64,000 bases of DNA from assembly GCA_946800325.1 (NCBI GenBank), contig OX326961.1:45273415-45337414 (forward strand), written 5' to 3'. The position numbers were made by a program, and so were the translations under genes. This stretch comes from Luzula sylvatica (taxonomy: Eukaryota; Streptophyta; Magnoliopsida; Poales; Juncaceae). The notes beneath the pieces are model-generated. The model did no database searches. It saw only the letters and a program-made list of their open reading frames with translations, and was not told the DNA's origin. How positions within the stretch are numbered: position 1 is the stretch's first letter; every line of letters starts with the position of its first letter. This document shows positions 36,446-48,222 of this stretch, piece after piece.

Positions 36446-37952
36446 AATTGCTAAAAATTGGTACCGGTCGGAAGAAACAGATTATGTATGGTGCTGGTAC
36501 CGGTCCCATCATACCACTTATGAATCAAGATTTAATTCCTCATTATGTTGAGCATCTCGAGAGTAAAACATGTTGATAAAGTTCATGTTAGTAGCATTTG
36601 AACCTATTTTTACTTGTCAGTGATACTAGATTTCTCAGAATGGTTGTATGCAGTGGGATTGCGTGGATGAATTGGTTGAAAAGTGGACAATTTTATATGA
36701 ATAATCAACTTGCAATCAATGATTTAGATGAAAAATCAATACTTTATATGATTAATCAAGTTTAATTTCTATCAAAAATGCAAAATTTGCAAGCCCAATA
36801 AAAAAAAGAAGCATATATGATACTGTCCATGGCACTCTCCCTGTCGTGAATAAAATTAGGGCATGTTTAAAGGTAAAAATGAAAATTGCATTTGGGCAAA
36901 AAAATTAAGAGAAAAAGAAACAAGTCGGTGTATTATTTAAGAGAGAAAAACAACAAATTAAGAGAAGAATGAAACAAAATTGAGAGAGATAGAGAGAATA
37001 CAAGAATCAAAACTAGCTTTGCAAAGAGGGGAGTTCGCCGTGAAGAGAAAAAATTTAGCAACACAACTTTTGGGTGTGAGAAAAGAGAGGACGATGAGAA
37101 ATCAACCAAGTTTTTTTGGTTCTGAAATGTTTTGGCGGTGAAGGTGAAAGAGAAGGCATAGAGGCGTCGTTAATTTCTCCCGCCAAACTTTTCAATTCCC
37201 GCTTTTCTGATTCTTGGAGTTTTCACGAAAGTTAGCAATGCGGTAATAAGATAGAATAGGGAAGATACAACTACAGCAATACAACAAATACTACAGTCCA
37301 AACATAGATATTAGACTAATTACAGCAATTCATACTACTAACTGTCCTAATTATCCTTATCCAAACAGACCCTAAATGCAATGGTACAAATATGGAGAAT
37401 ACGACAGGTACATTTTGGAGGAGAGTAATTTTTTTTTCTTAATAACTGTTGATGCGTTGAAAAAAATATATAAAGTTGTATTGTACTCCAAAATATACCT
37501 GCCGTATTCTCCATATTTGTACTATTGCATTTAATTAACGTGATAATTAGAATATATCATTAAATATTCACATAAGAACATATCATTAAAATTAGAACAT
37601 ATCATTAAAATTTATTCGAATTTATGAATTCGAATAAATATTAATTATGTATTAAGTTAATAGCTAACGTGTACTAATTATCATTTTAATTAAATATACT
37701 AATTAGAACATAAATTATGTTATGGTAAAATCTGGGAAAATATATCATATTTTGAATTAAAATGATCCTCTCCACTTTTCAAAAGTCGAGAGGTTTGTTA
37801 ATTGTAATTAAATTTGTTTAAGAATTCTCGACTTTTCAAAAGTCGATCATTTTAACATGAGAGTGTTATTTCATGAATTATCAAACTATGTTGGCTATTT
37901 TAATCATTTGCAAACTTCTTTCGTCTACAAACCAAAATTTTCCTTTCTAAAA

Positions 37953-39125
37953 TAAGCTTTAATTTGTTTTGTTATTTAACGTGAATAGAAAATGTTTTAG
38001 TCCAAAATTTAATCTTGTAATTTTTTGCTTGTTAACTGTTGTTTTTGTTTTCTTAAAAAATATCTTAAATTTGGATTTACTTTTGGTTTAAACTGTTTTT
38101 TTGGTTGTTAACTTGTATTTGGTTAAATAAAAAATATCTTAAATTTCTACAATATGATTATCTCAAGTGTTATTTGACATTTAGAAGTTGTTAAGTTAAC
38201 AAGTTAACTAAGGCTTAACTCAAGATTAAAAATTCTTAAAATCAAAATAAAAAACAATATACCCAACCGTAGCAAAATACAGGAAACAAGCTTAATAATA
38301 TCTCACACACACACAAATATTCATGATAGACATAACAAAATGTTCCGCACCGACATAGCCAAATATTGTTCGAAATTATAACACAAAAACATCAAATAAA
38401 CATAAACCAAATTTATTGAAATGTTCTTATTTCGAATATTAAGTCTTGAATGGAATTTTGTTTTATTATTTCTAATCTTATTTGGTGTCAGTCTTAAATT
38501 TTCAACCATAATATTATGGATTTCAATAATAACCAAATGTATTTAGATTTAACTATATTTAATTGAAATAATAGAGATCACAATAACTAATTTACCAACC
38601 CCCTTATTTTTCACCTATCTTTGAGCTTTCTCATGAAACCACATCATCATCCTTATCATGATTATTAACCATTATATTTTGTGATGTGGCATCATCACAT
38701 ACATTAATATTATATGTAGTCATTTAAGACATGCATTTTGTATGAATATTTTTAAATATTAATTTGAACCATTAGATGTAGTGATGTGGTTTAATCTCAA
38801 TCATTAATTTTTTTGTTAGATTGTTTGAAGATCATATTTTGTGTAGGCATTTATGTGTCATTATTTTACACCATGTTTGAAGCATTCTTAGAAAGCCACA
38901 TCATTCTATATTAATGATGTGGCATTTTATTATTGGTTAGGATCAAATTAGACCAAGTCTAATCAATTGTTTAACATTTCACATAAGATTCATGATCAAA
39001 TGTGAATGTAAATGGAATATGAAAAGTTCATACATTAATATACTAATAATTTAATATGTGATATTATAAACATACTACATATATTAGTATTATTTTTAGA
39101 AATTTAATTTTATAAACCCATCAAA
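37953..39125. other. AT-rich spacer, possible Helitron body
   Basis: No gene. 38590-38960 repeats GATGTGGCATCAT / GATGTGGTTTAAT / GATGTGGCATTTT words and may belong to the Helitron ending at 39973, whose 5' end is not located. Confidence 0.35.
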
Positions 39126-39973
39126 TATATTCATTTTAATTTTCTCTTTATTTCGACATCCATATTAGTATAGTTCATACATAGCGTTTTTCATAATTTA
39201 AATTTGTAAAGATATTATGTAAGAAAATATAATGCAAAAAATACATATTTTACATAAAATATTTTTAAGAATTTTATTTGCATAATAGACTTTTTAAGTA
39301 TTATTATTTATTTTTTAAAAGTTATAACTATAAGAATCTCATATAATACCTAAGTAGATTATATTTGCGTTTGTAAGCAAACGATTTTTTTCAAAACATA
39401 ATAGAATTAAAAAATATTGTATCCATCTAAATAAATTTTTAAACTTATGAATACCTATAAAATTGTATTGTTATTTTACGAAATGTAAAATAAATAAAAA
39501 ACCATATGATAAAAAATAATTTGTATTTATGTTTATTATAAATTAAATTTTGATATTAATTATTAAATTACTTGAACTATTAAGTTTTATATTATTTTAT
39601 ATTTTCCATTGCATTTTGAATCAGTAAAAAATATTAGTACTATATATAATTAATTATTTGTTACTACATATGTTGTATGATTCATTATTTTAAATATTTG
39701 ATATAGTATGAAATATTGTGAACAACGATATAGTATTTGTTGTTTTGTTTTTTCATAAAATTATATTATATCTTATTCTTATTTGATTAAAAAAATGAGA
39801 TTTATTGTTATTATAATGTAAAATAATTGTAAAATATATGAATAATCATAGATAGATTAATTCAAAAAACTTTATTTTAAGATTATATTATTAATATTAT
39901 CATACACATGTGTAATTTGTATTAAAAAAAACGTAATTTACATTTTCGCCGCGTAGCGCGAGTATTCTCCTAG
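39126..39973 (+). mobile_element. Helitron, 3' part
   Basis: The 3' end is a CGCG-TAG-CGCG hairpin (39950-39960), nine bases, CTAG (39970-39973), then T. This is the same geometry as the end at 4946-4974. The interior from 39126 matches 63786-64000 (CGACATCCATATTA, TTTTTCATAATTTAAATTTG, AAGTATTATTATTTATT), so it is a repeated family. No RepHel protein; non-autonomous. The left limit given is only where similarity to the second copy begins. Confidence 0.65.
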
Positions 39974-40382
39974 TCTAGTTAAATAATAGAGTTCATAACA
40001 ACCAAAACTAAGCAGTGCAAAATAACAAAACATAATAAAGTTCATAACAGCCATAATGTAGCATAGTTAATAACAACTAAAACATAACAAAAGATTATTA
40101 CAACTAAAATATGACCGGTGAGTGTACATGTCGGAAAATTGTTTTTCAAGCATCAAACTAGATGATAACTTGTCCATCCCCAGCATGTGTCATACCTGAA
40201 ATCCAGAGAATAAATTGTCTACCTCAAGCATGAGTAAGATTGACCAGTTAATCATTGAATACAAGATAAGAATATGACAAATAGATGATAGCTCAACAAA
40301 AGTAAGTCCTATATGGCAAAAGCATGACAAATAGAAACTGGGAGTGAAAAAGCATGTCTATCTCAAGTCAGTGTTAACTTCG
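39974..40382. other. Spacer left of the Copia element
   Basis: No recognised gene or element. Repeated AACAACTAAAACATAACAAA-type words at 40000-40110. Confidence 0.35.
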
Positions 40383-40590
40383 TAATAAGAAGTATGAAGG
40401 TATATTTGTAAAAGTGTTTTTCATTAATTGAATATGTTTATTACAATCTATATTTATACTACATTGCTATAACAGACAGTGGGACCCACATAATCACTAC
40501 AGTACTAGAGTTTGTTAATGAAGATATTTTATCTCTAATTGAGACTGAACTTGACACTCCATTAACTGGAGAGTCCAGTGTATTCCATCA
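40383..40590 (-). repeat. Copia 3' LTR (about 208 bp)
   Basis: In element orientation it starts TGATGGAATACACTGG directly after the polypurine tract and ends CTTCTTATTA. The pol stop codon TGA is the first three bases of the LTR. Confidence 0.85.
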
Positions 40591-43500
40591 TCCCCCCTCA
40601 AGCGAAACAGGGGTGTCGAGTACTGTGAGCTTGTTCTTGAGAAGATGAAATCTTGGAGACGAAAGGCCCTTCGTGAAGACATCAGCAAGTTGATCAGCTG
40701 AGCAGATGAATCGTCCAATCACTTGACGAGAGGCGACTTGATCGCGAATAAAATTAAAATCAATCTCCACATGTTTAGTGCGGGCATGAAACATTGGGTT
40801 TGAAGCTACAAACGTCGCTCCAATGTTGTCACACCATAGCGTTGGGGGTTGATTGAGAGAGAGATGCAATTCCCCAAGAAGCGAGCGAATCCAGATGATC
40901 TCAGCTGTGGCAAGAGCCATACTCCTGTACTCTGCTTCCGTACTGGAGCGAGCCACAGTGGTTTGCTTCTTGGAGCACCAGGAGACCAGATTTGGTCCTA
41001 GAAAGACAGCAAACCCAGATGTAGATCGTCGATCATCAGGACAGCCTGCCCAGTCAGCATCAGAAAAAATCTCCAACGATAAGTGGGGTGCTCGAGTGAG
41101 ATGAATGCCATCATTGAGAGATCCTTTTAAGAAGCGCAGGATCCTCTTCACAGCATACCAGTGTGTCTCCGAAGGGTAATGCATAAACTGTGACACTTTG
41201 TTCACAGAAAAAGCTATATCTGGTCGTGTGATGGTCAGGTATTGAAGTGCTCCAACTGTACTTCGTACAATTCTGGATCAGCAAAAGGAGACCCATCAAA
41301 TTTTGACAGGTGTTCGTTTGCAGCAATTGGTGAGGACACAGATTTAGCTTGATCCATTTTGGCACGTCGAAGAATAGTTTGAACATACTGAGATTGATTG
41401 AGAAGCAGTCCTGATTGGGTTGGAATCGCTTGTATACCCAGAAAGAAGTTGAGGAGGCCAAGATCCTTTAAAGAGAATTTCGAGTCAAGTGCGCGGATAA
41501 GTCGGGTGATAGCCTCAGAATTTGAACCTGTAACTAAAATGTCATCGACATAGACTAAGAGGTAGATACAATCATGCTGTGACCGATACACAAACAATGA
41601 CGTATCTGATTTGGAGTTCGCGAAACCCAAATCCAGAAGACAAGTTTTGAGCTTTTGAAACCAGGCACGCGGAGCCTGTTTCAACCCATAAATTGATTTC
41701 TTAAGCAAGCACACTCTATCCGGAAACCTCGAATCAATGAAACCTGGAGGCTGAGACATATACACTTGCTCTTGAATTTCGCCATGAAGGAAGGCATTAT
41801 TGACATCAAGCTGCCTTATTTGCCAGCCTTTAGAGAGAGCGATGGTGAGTACTATTCGCACCGTGGTTGGCTTGACAACCGGGCGGAAGGTCTCGACGTA
41901 ATCAAGTCCTTCGACATGATTGTAGCCTTTAGCTACAAGTCGAGCCTTGTAGCGCTCAATGGCACCAGAGGAATTCCGTTAGATGGTGATGGGACGAGAA
42001 CCCACGTTTTGTTTGAAATCAGAGCGTTCAATTCGTCAGACATAGCGGATCGCCAATGCTCAGACTTCTGAGCTTGAGTAAATGTCGTAGGTTCCCCTTC
42101 GGTTAGATCCGCCAGGTAAACTTCATGGTCAGGAAAGAGTTTGGCCTTTCTCGTATTGTCTCGAAGCCTCGTAATCATGGGATGTATAGAGGGAATCGGA
42201 GAAGAACCTGCAAGAAGAGATGTGTCGATTTGGGAAGGTAACTGTGAAGAAGACGAGGTTTCAGGATTCGGAATTTGAATCCCAAGAGCATGAATGGGAC
42301 TCAAGGTACCAGAACCGGGATTCTCGGTTTGGCGAGAAGACACAGAAGTCTGAACTTGAGATTCTGCATTTATTGAAAAATCAGGATTAGAGGAATCCGA
42401 CATAGAAGGTACCTGATTTGAAATACTAGATCTCAATTCTTGGTTATTAGACAAGGATGGATTCGGAGTTGAGACAACCGGAGATGTATTTCTCGGATTT
42501 GAAGTAGATCGGGAGTTGAAACCCGGAATTTCAGGTTTCGGGAAAGAAGATTCAATGCGTATCAGAGAGCCAGAAGACGGCAGTGAGTTTGCAGGCGATG
42601 CCAGTGGTGCTTGCTGTTTTAGGGTTTCAAATGGGAACACTTGCTCGTTGAACTTAACATGCCTGCTGATATACACTTGATTTGTCTGTAAATCAAGACA
42701 TTTGTATCCTTTGTGAGAAGCTGAATAACCAATGAAAACACACGGAATCGATCTGTATTGAAGCTTTTGTGTGTTGTAGGGTCTCGTGTATGGATAACAC
42801 TGACAACCCAACACTTTGAAGAAGTCATAATCTGATTGTGATTTGAACAGTTTGGAATAGGGTGTGATATTTGGTTCAGAAGAGGATGGTAATCGATTTA
42901 TGATAAATACGATACTCGAGAATATATCTTGCCAAAATTCGAAGGGTATAGAGGCTGCTGACATGGTAGAGAGACTCAATTCTACCACATGTCGATGCTT
43001 GCGTTCAGCCACACCATTATGTTGGGGTGTGTATGGACAGGAGATGTGTTTAACGATATGAGGATAGGATCGAAAAATTGGCAGAAACTTAGTTCCCCCG
43101 TCAGTTTGGATCACTTTAATTTTGGTATTAAACAAATTTTCCACAGTTGCTTTAAAGGTATTGAATACAGATAGTGTTTGATCTTTGGAAGATAAAAAAT
43201 ACATCCATGAGAACCTCGAGAAATCATCTGTAAACAAAACATAATACCGAGAGCCTTGATTAGACACTGTAGAACAGGGTCCCCAGGTATCCGTATGGAT
43301 AATCTCCAGTGGAGCTGATGCTCTTGTGGAAGACACGTTAAAAGGTAGGCGGTGAGCTTTCCCTTTGCAGCAATCTCCACAGAGAGCAGATTTATTCGAA
43401 GAGGACGAGGAAATCAGTTTATTCTGTTGCATTCTCTGAAGAACTGAGGCGCTCGTGTGCCCCAAACGACGATGCCAGAGTTCCAGAGATGCCGAAAAAA

Positions 43501-44884
43501 TAGAAGGTTGAACAACGGAATATGCAACAGTGTTGAGGAGGGTGTAGAGCCCGTTATTTAGCTTGGCCTGAAGAAGGACTTCCCGACTTGAACGATCCTT
43601 AATGAGACAAAAACGAGGGTGAAATTCAACAATAAGATCATTGTCATTGGTTAATTGAGAAATGCTTAAAAGGTTTTTTGTAACACTGGGAACGTGTAGT
43701 ATCCGATTTAAAGCAATTTGTCGAGAAGAAAAAGACTTTAAGCAGGAAGATCCAAGATTAGAAATTGGCAAACCTTCACCATTTCCAAACTTGACTTGTT
43801 CTTGGCCATGATACGGGTAGACCTGATTGAGAGATTGTCCATCAGAGGTAATGTGATGCGTGGCCCCGGAGTCGAGGAACCAGTCATCAGAGGGAGCCAA
43901 TGGTGCTGCTGCAAACTGAGCTTGAATACTCTGCGGACAGTTGAATGTCTGATCAAACCGAAACCAGCATCTCTCGGCTGTATGATTCGGTTCCATACAA
44001 ATCTGACAGAAAACTTTGTTCGAAAATTGAGATCCAGAGAAATTACTTGCTTGAGATATACCTCCTCTTCCACGAGAACCAGAGCGTCCTCCTCGTGTTG
44101 GCGAGAATGAGTAGTTGTTTGGGCTTGGTTTATGATTTGGATGAAATGGGCCAGGTTTGTTGGTGGTTTGGGCTGAATTTATTGATGGATTAATTACCTG
44201 TGCCTGAGAGTCTAGACGTTTCTTATGGCATCGAAGGTAACTGATAAGCTCAGATGCGGGCATCGGCTCTGGTCTCGTGGTTACCGCCATGACGAACGGG
44301 TTGTAATCAGGTCCAAGACCGTGCATGATGGCTGATGTCAGATCTGTGTCGGACACCGGTGAGCCAGCTCCGGCTAATCGATCTGCAATCGATTGCATCT
44401 TATCGATGTAATCGCTACACGTCATCCCTTCCTTCTTCAGCGTGTGGAATGACGTTTTGAGTTCCATGACACTGGCGAGATTGCTAGATCTGTAAGTTTG
44501 GGTTAGGCTTCGCCACATATCTGCCGTAGTTGTACAATTTACAACTTGCGCCAGTACCGATTCAGTGAGGGATGTAACGATCCATCCCAGGATATGCTGA
44601 TCTTGGCGATACCAAAGATGGTACTCAGGATTCACAATCATCTTTCCATTTTCATGGATAACCGCACTCGGTTTTGGAGTGGTTCCATCAAGAAACCCGA
44701 TTAGATCATGACCACATAATATTGGATATATCTGGGCTTTCCACACAAGAAAATTTGATCGATCGAGCTTGATGGGGATTTGGATCGAGAACGTAGTGAT
44801 TTTCTCACTGTGATCCTCTCGATTGAAGGTTTGATTACTCGTTGGAGTAGGTGGGGTGGCTGGATCTCCATTGATGGTCTCCAT
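40588..44884 (-). pseudogene. Copia gag-pol, broken by two frameshifts
   Basis: A long first frame (44884-41933, 983 codons) carries the Gag region, a CCHC knuckle (CQICMEPNHTAERC), the protease site LDSGATHH, the GAG-pre-integrase H/C finger, and integrase with DDE residues in HTDTWGP, QTDGGTKF and GVAERKH. The frame shifts near 41.9 kb at the start of reverse transcriptase. The second frame (41861-41235) holds RT, including QLDVNNAFLHG and catalytic YVDD. A second shift near 41.25 kb leads to a third frame (41205-40588) with RNase H ([32 protein letters not shown]). Two frameshifts make a full polyprotein impossible, though every domain is recognisable. Confidence 0.93.
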
Positions 44885-44947
44885 GTCCAGGTAGAGGGGT
44901 TTTAGATCGAGTTTATGCTAGAGATAGCTTTGCTCGCTCTGATACCA

Positions 44948-45106
44948 TAATAAGAAGTATGAAGGTATATTTGTAAAAGTGTTTTTCATTAATTGAATCT
45001 GTTTATTACAATATATATTTATACTACATTGCTATAACAGACAGTGGGACCCACAGAATCACTACAGTACTAGAGTTTGTTAAGGAAGATATTTTATCTC
45101 TAATTG
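44948..45106 (-). repeat. Copia 5' LTR, truncated
   Basis: Matches the 3' LTR over 159 bases with about four substitutions, then diverges abruptly after CTAATTG (+ strand) into an unrelated leader-like sequence. The outer U3 end is absent. Confidence 0.85.
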
Positions 45107-45330
45107 GGAGAACATTGGTTCGTCATGGAAATGATAGTCAGTGGAGCCGTCGAGATCATCAGTAGCTTCTGGAGCTTCTGCCATTGTTGAAGCAAAAGAA
45201 GAAGGAGAGTGGAAATTTGAACGAAATAATTTCTGAGAGAGAGGAGAGAGAGAGCTGACATTGGTATAGCAATGGAATGACAGAGAGAAGAGAAATCGAA
45301 ATAAAGTTGATTGGACATTCATGCTTTAAG
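45107..45330 (-). other. Gene-leader-like sequence with a first-exon-like start, fused to the LTR
   Basis: On the minus strand a C/T-rich stretch (CTCTCTCTCCTCTCTCTCAG) precedes ATG at about 45184, opening MAEAPEATDDLDGSTDYHFH, which then runs into the truncated LTR. The acidic, Met-Ala start and the leader look like a real plant first exon, but the family is not recognised and no continuation was found on the far side of the element. Confidence 0.35.
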
Positions 45331-45893
45331 TCATGTGTGGGCTGACATTTGATTTGATGTCTGCGACAAAAAACAATGGATTAACGTTATGATGGTGATT
45401 TTTTTGTGAGCATGATTTATCACGTACTCTATGATTTTACACACTGCCAGCACATCAAGGGGCTGGGGAAAAACAGGGGTACGAGCAACATTTTCCTATT
45501 TTGTTCCATTGTATCAAGTTTTCATAATGCATGTTTGATCTAACTAGGCTTGTTATTTCTTTTGTGATTCCTTCCAGAAGTAGGGTTTACATTTGATATT
45601 ATCCGCAACGAGTTTAGGGAGGATTTGATTAGTGTTAGGCTCTTTTCCTATGATTAAAGTTTGCTTATCCGTTAGGGCTATTCTTTGTCGCACTTTCGTT
45701 ACTAAGCGATTTCATTACCAATGCCTCCTTTTGTGTTTATGTATGTGTAATGTCAAGACCTCCATTTATGATCTGCATACAAACTTCTTTTCGGTTCATA
45801 AGACAATGGACAATTATACTTTTTCCTCTCATTTTTCCACACTAATTAATCTCATAATTAACAAAGTGGAGTAACAATTAATTCATGATTACT
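45331..45893. other. Intergenic
   Basis: No supported feature. A 80-aa + frame (45632-45874) has no recognisable domain or signals. Confidence 0.35.
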
Positions 45894-45902
45894 AAAAATT
45901 TA

Positions 45903-46164
45903 GGGAGATTCTATCATACACCCATTTCCTTATCATACACTCATTTTCAAGGGTATTTGGAGTAATTATCCATTTATGAATATTTAAGGTAAGATATCAA
46001 ATATATTTATCAATTAATGTTTAACTAAATTGGAATTTTTTGTTGTTTATTTAAACCAAAATTTTCATAAAATATAATTTTTATGATACATCTTTTTTAC
46101 AAATATAATTAATTGCTAAAATACCCAAAATACTCTTGTAAAAGGGTGTATGATAGAACTCCCC
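45903..46164. mobile_element. MULE-type MITE (262 bp)
   Basis: Inverted ends GGGAGATTCTATCATACACC and the complement of GGGGAGTTCTATCATACACC, with a perfect 9-bp target duplication AAAAATTTA (45894-45902 and 46165-46173). No coding content. Confidence 0.92.
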
Positions 46165-46173
46165 AAAAATTTA

Positions 46174-46470
46174 ATATGGAATTAAGGTCCATACTAATTA
46201 ATGATTAGTTCTAAATATTTCAAAATAGATAATTATGAATTAATCGTTAATCCAAAATACTAATTATTGGATTAACCATGAATTACTATTATGAGAGAAT
46301 TTGGAGAGAATTTGAGGGGCATGATATATGGCCTCTAAGACAATTACCTGTCTTAGCAATTCGCAAATAAAACTTCTCATTACTTTTTTATTTCTCTTAT
46401 GGCCAAGACGGCAAAGCAAATCTCACGCGTAATAAGCCAGATTTTACTTGGCTCGGTCTTCCGCAGTTAA
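46174..46470. other. Intergenic
   Basis: About 300 bases between two MITEs, AT-rich, nothing recognised. Confidence 0.4.
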
Positions 46471-46480
46471 TAAAATTTTA

Positions 46481-46732
46481 GGAAAATGTTGAACATACCC
46501 CCAAACTCTCCCCCACAAAGCTTTATGACGTGGATAAGGATTAATACCTCAAAAATTAACACCTTAATTTATGATTTGACACTTTCCTGAGATGTCAAAT
46601 CATAAACTAAGATAGTTAAATCATAGATTAGAATGTTAAACCATAAATTATAATATAAAATTAAAATTTTAAAAAAATATCACGTCATCGAGAACCGTGG
46701 GGGAGAAATCTAGGGGTCATACATCACTACTA
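46481..46732 (+). mobile_element. MITE family M3, copy 2 (252 bp)
   Basis: Starts GGAAAATGTTGAACATACCC and ends near CATACATCACTACTA. Flanked by a perfect 10-base repeat TAAAATTTTA (46471-46480 and 46733-46742), consistent with a 9-10-bp MULE-type duplication. Confidence 0.8.
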
Positions 46733-46978
46733 TAAAATTTTATCAATCTAAATGAAATTGTACTTTCTATTATTTTCTTACATAAATTCCATACCTCCTA
46801 AAATGTTTCCTTTTAATTGATGATAACCATATTGAAATTGGTATGAGTACGATCTCTGATTTATTAAATTGTTAATCCGTAATCGAAGCAAATCTGAAAA
46901 GTTCTGTCTGGATTAATAATTAATAAAAACATTTTTCTTGAATGGAAGTTATTAAAAAGCGATATAATAAATTGTAGG

Positions 46979-47185
46979 TGTTATAAAATAAATCTCAAAC
47001 AACAAGAAAGAGAAAGGAAAGATAATTTTCTATTCAAATGGATCATCCAATACAATGGCCACCAACCTCTTTATATAGTAGAGGGTGTGGTTAAGTCAAA
47101 AGAAAAGTTACAATACAAGAAATTAATGCTATAGTAATTACCCTAACATAATTACAATGACATCCATAATATTATGTTTATAACA
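46979..47185 (-). repeat. 3' LTR of the non-coding element
   Basis: 207 bp, identical to the other LTR except one T/G difference near base 45. Contains TTTATATAGTAGAGG on the + strand. Confidence 0.93.
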
Positions 47186-47227
47186 CTCCCCCTTGGGTGT
47201 CCATATTTTATACGCATAAGAATCTAC

Positions 47228-48078
47228 CTCATTAAAAACTTTGTCAGAAAAAACCCTGTGGGATAAAATCCTGGTCAAAGAAAAGAGTATAGTGCATACT
47301 GATTCTCCCCCTCATTTATACAAATATCCTTGAGTTGACGAAATCCAATTTGATAGACAAACTTTTTGAAAGTTGCAGTTGGCAATGATTTGAAAACATC
47401 TGCTGCGTTATCACGTGATCGAATCTGTTAAACATTTATCTCGTCATTCCTTTGAAATTCATTCGTTGAAAAGAATTTCGGAAAAGTGTATTTTCTTCTA
47501 TCTCGTTTGATATAATCATTATTTATTTGAGTAATATTTGCAGCATCATTTTCATATTGGTTAGGTTCTTCTTCAAATGATCGATTATACTCAAATGTGG
47601 TACTTCTGGACCAACAAAACGTTTTTTAAAAAAAATAATTCTGCTTGAATTGTTTCCTTTCGTTTTAAGTCACTTTGATTTTCGGAATTTCTCTTGCAGC
47701 ATCATTTTCATATTGGTTAGGTTCTTCTTCAAATGATCGATTATACTCAAATGTGGTACTTCTGGACCAACAAAACGTTTTTAAAAAAAAATAATTCTGC
47801 TTGAATTGTTTCCTTTCGTTTTAAGTCACTTTGATTTTCGGAATTTCTCTTTGGATATTTATTTCATAAAAAATTGCCCCGTTAAAACTTTACTAGGTAA
47901 AACTCAATGAGACAAAAATCTTAGTGAAGGAAAAGAGTGCAACATTATTATGTTTGAAACGCCTCATAAAATGCCTCGTTAAAAACCTTGTCAGGAAAAC
48001 CCAGTGGGACAAAACCATGACCAAGGACAAAAAGAGTGCATTGCGTATTATTTCTCCCCCTCATGGATACAAATATTT
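47228..48078. repeat. Three diverged copies of a roughly 70-base motif
   Basis: Copies begin near 47228 (CTCATTAAAAACTTTGTCAG), 47878 (CCCGTTAAAACTTTACTAGG) and 47972 (CCTCGTTAAAAACCTTGTCA). Each contains a GGGA-CAAAA-like core and ends in AAGAGTGCA or AAGAGTATA; two are followed by TCTCCCCCTCAT. On the element's sense strand they lie just upstream of the polypurine tract, so a 3'-UTR RNA signal is possible. Confidence 0.75.
47539..47851. repeat. Tandem duplication, 156-bp unit x2
   Basis: GCAGCATCATTTTCATATTGG begins at 47540 and again at 47696, and the following 150 bases repeat almost exactly. The near-identity shows a recent duplication inside the LTR element. Confidence 0.93.
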
Positions 48079-48222
48079 CGCATTCGCTGTTTCGAAATGT
48101 TAGTAGCCAGCGACAAGCTAACTTCTTCAGGAAATATTTATTATATTTGTAATCCATGAAAAAAATGGTTTAACATTCGATATATTTTACGTCAAATTTC
48201 TTCATTTAGTACTTATCTTTTA

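Larger units (their letters stand above)
34148..37372 (-). mobile_element. PIF/Harbinger DNA transposon (3225 bp)
   Basis: Termini GGACATGTTTGG and CCAAACAGACCC are imperfect inverted repeats, flanked by the 3-bp target duplication TAA (34145-34147 and 37373-37375), both diagnostic of PIF/Harbinger. It encodes a DDE transposase on the minus strand. The Myb-like second protein such elements need was not found, so it may be defective. Confidence 0.85.
33725..37943. mobile_element. Foldback MULE (4219 bp) invaded by a Harbinger element
   Basis: Inverted arms of about 420 bp (left) and 570 bp (right) share TTGTAGACGAAA, AGTCGATCATTTTAA, GTTAATTGTAATTAAA and ATTCGAATAAATATTAAT. Flanks TTTGTAAAA (33716-33724) and TTTCTAAAA (37944-37952) are a 9-bp target duplication with one mismatch. 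CGACTTTTSAAAAGTCG palindromes tie it to the MULEs at 2137 and 53810. Without the inserted Harbinger it would be about 1 kb with no coding capacity. Confidence 0.85.
40383..45106 (-). mobile_element. Ty1/Copia LTR retrotransposon, frameshifted
   Basis: On the minus strand: partial 5' LTR (45106-44948), a primer-binding site TGGTATCAGAGC complementary to initiator tRNA-Met (44947 downward), gag-pol, a polypurine tract GAGGGGGGA, and the 3' LTR (40590-40383). The order PR-INT-RT-RH is Copia-type. The two LTRs differ at about four of 159 shared positions, so the insertion is fairly young. About 49 bases are missing from the outer end of the 5' LTR and no target duplication is visible, so the 5' side was rearranged. 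Confidence 0.93.

Noticed and set aside
36039..36512. 157-aa minus frame upstream of the Harbinger transposase as its Myb-like partner
   Set aside because: It is a translation of the 71-bp tandem repeat (repeated FSFTIVHNYSIW words) and lacks Myb tryptophans.
40383..45106. Reading the Copia element as an integrated virus
   Set aside because: Domain order, tRNA-Met primer site and absence of an envelope or movement gene fit an ordinary plant LTR retrotransposon.
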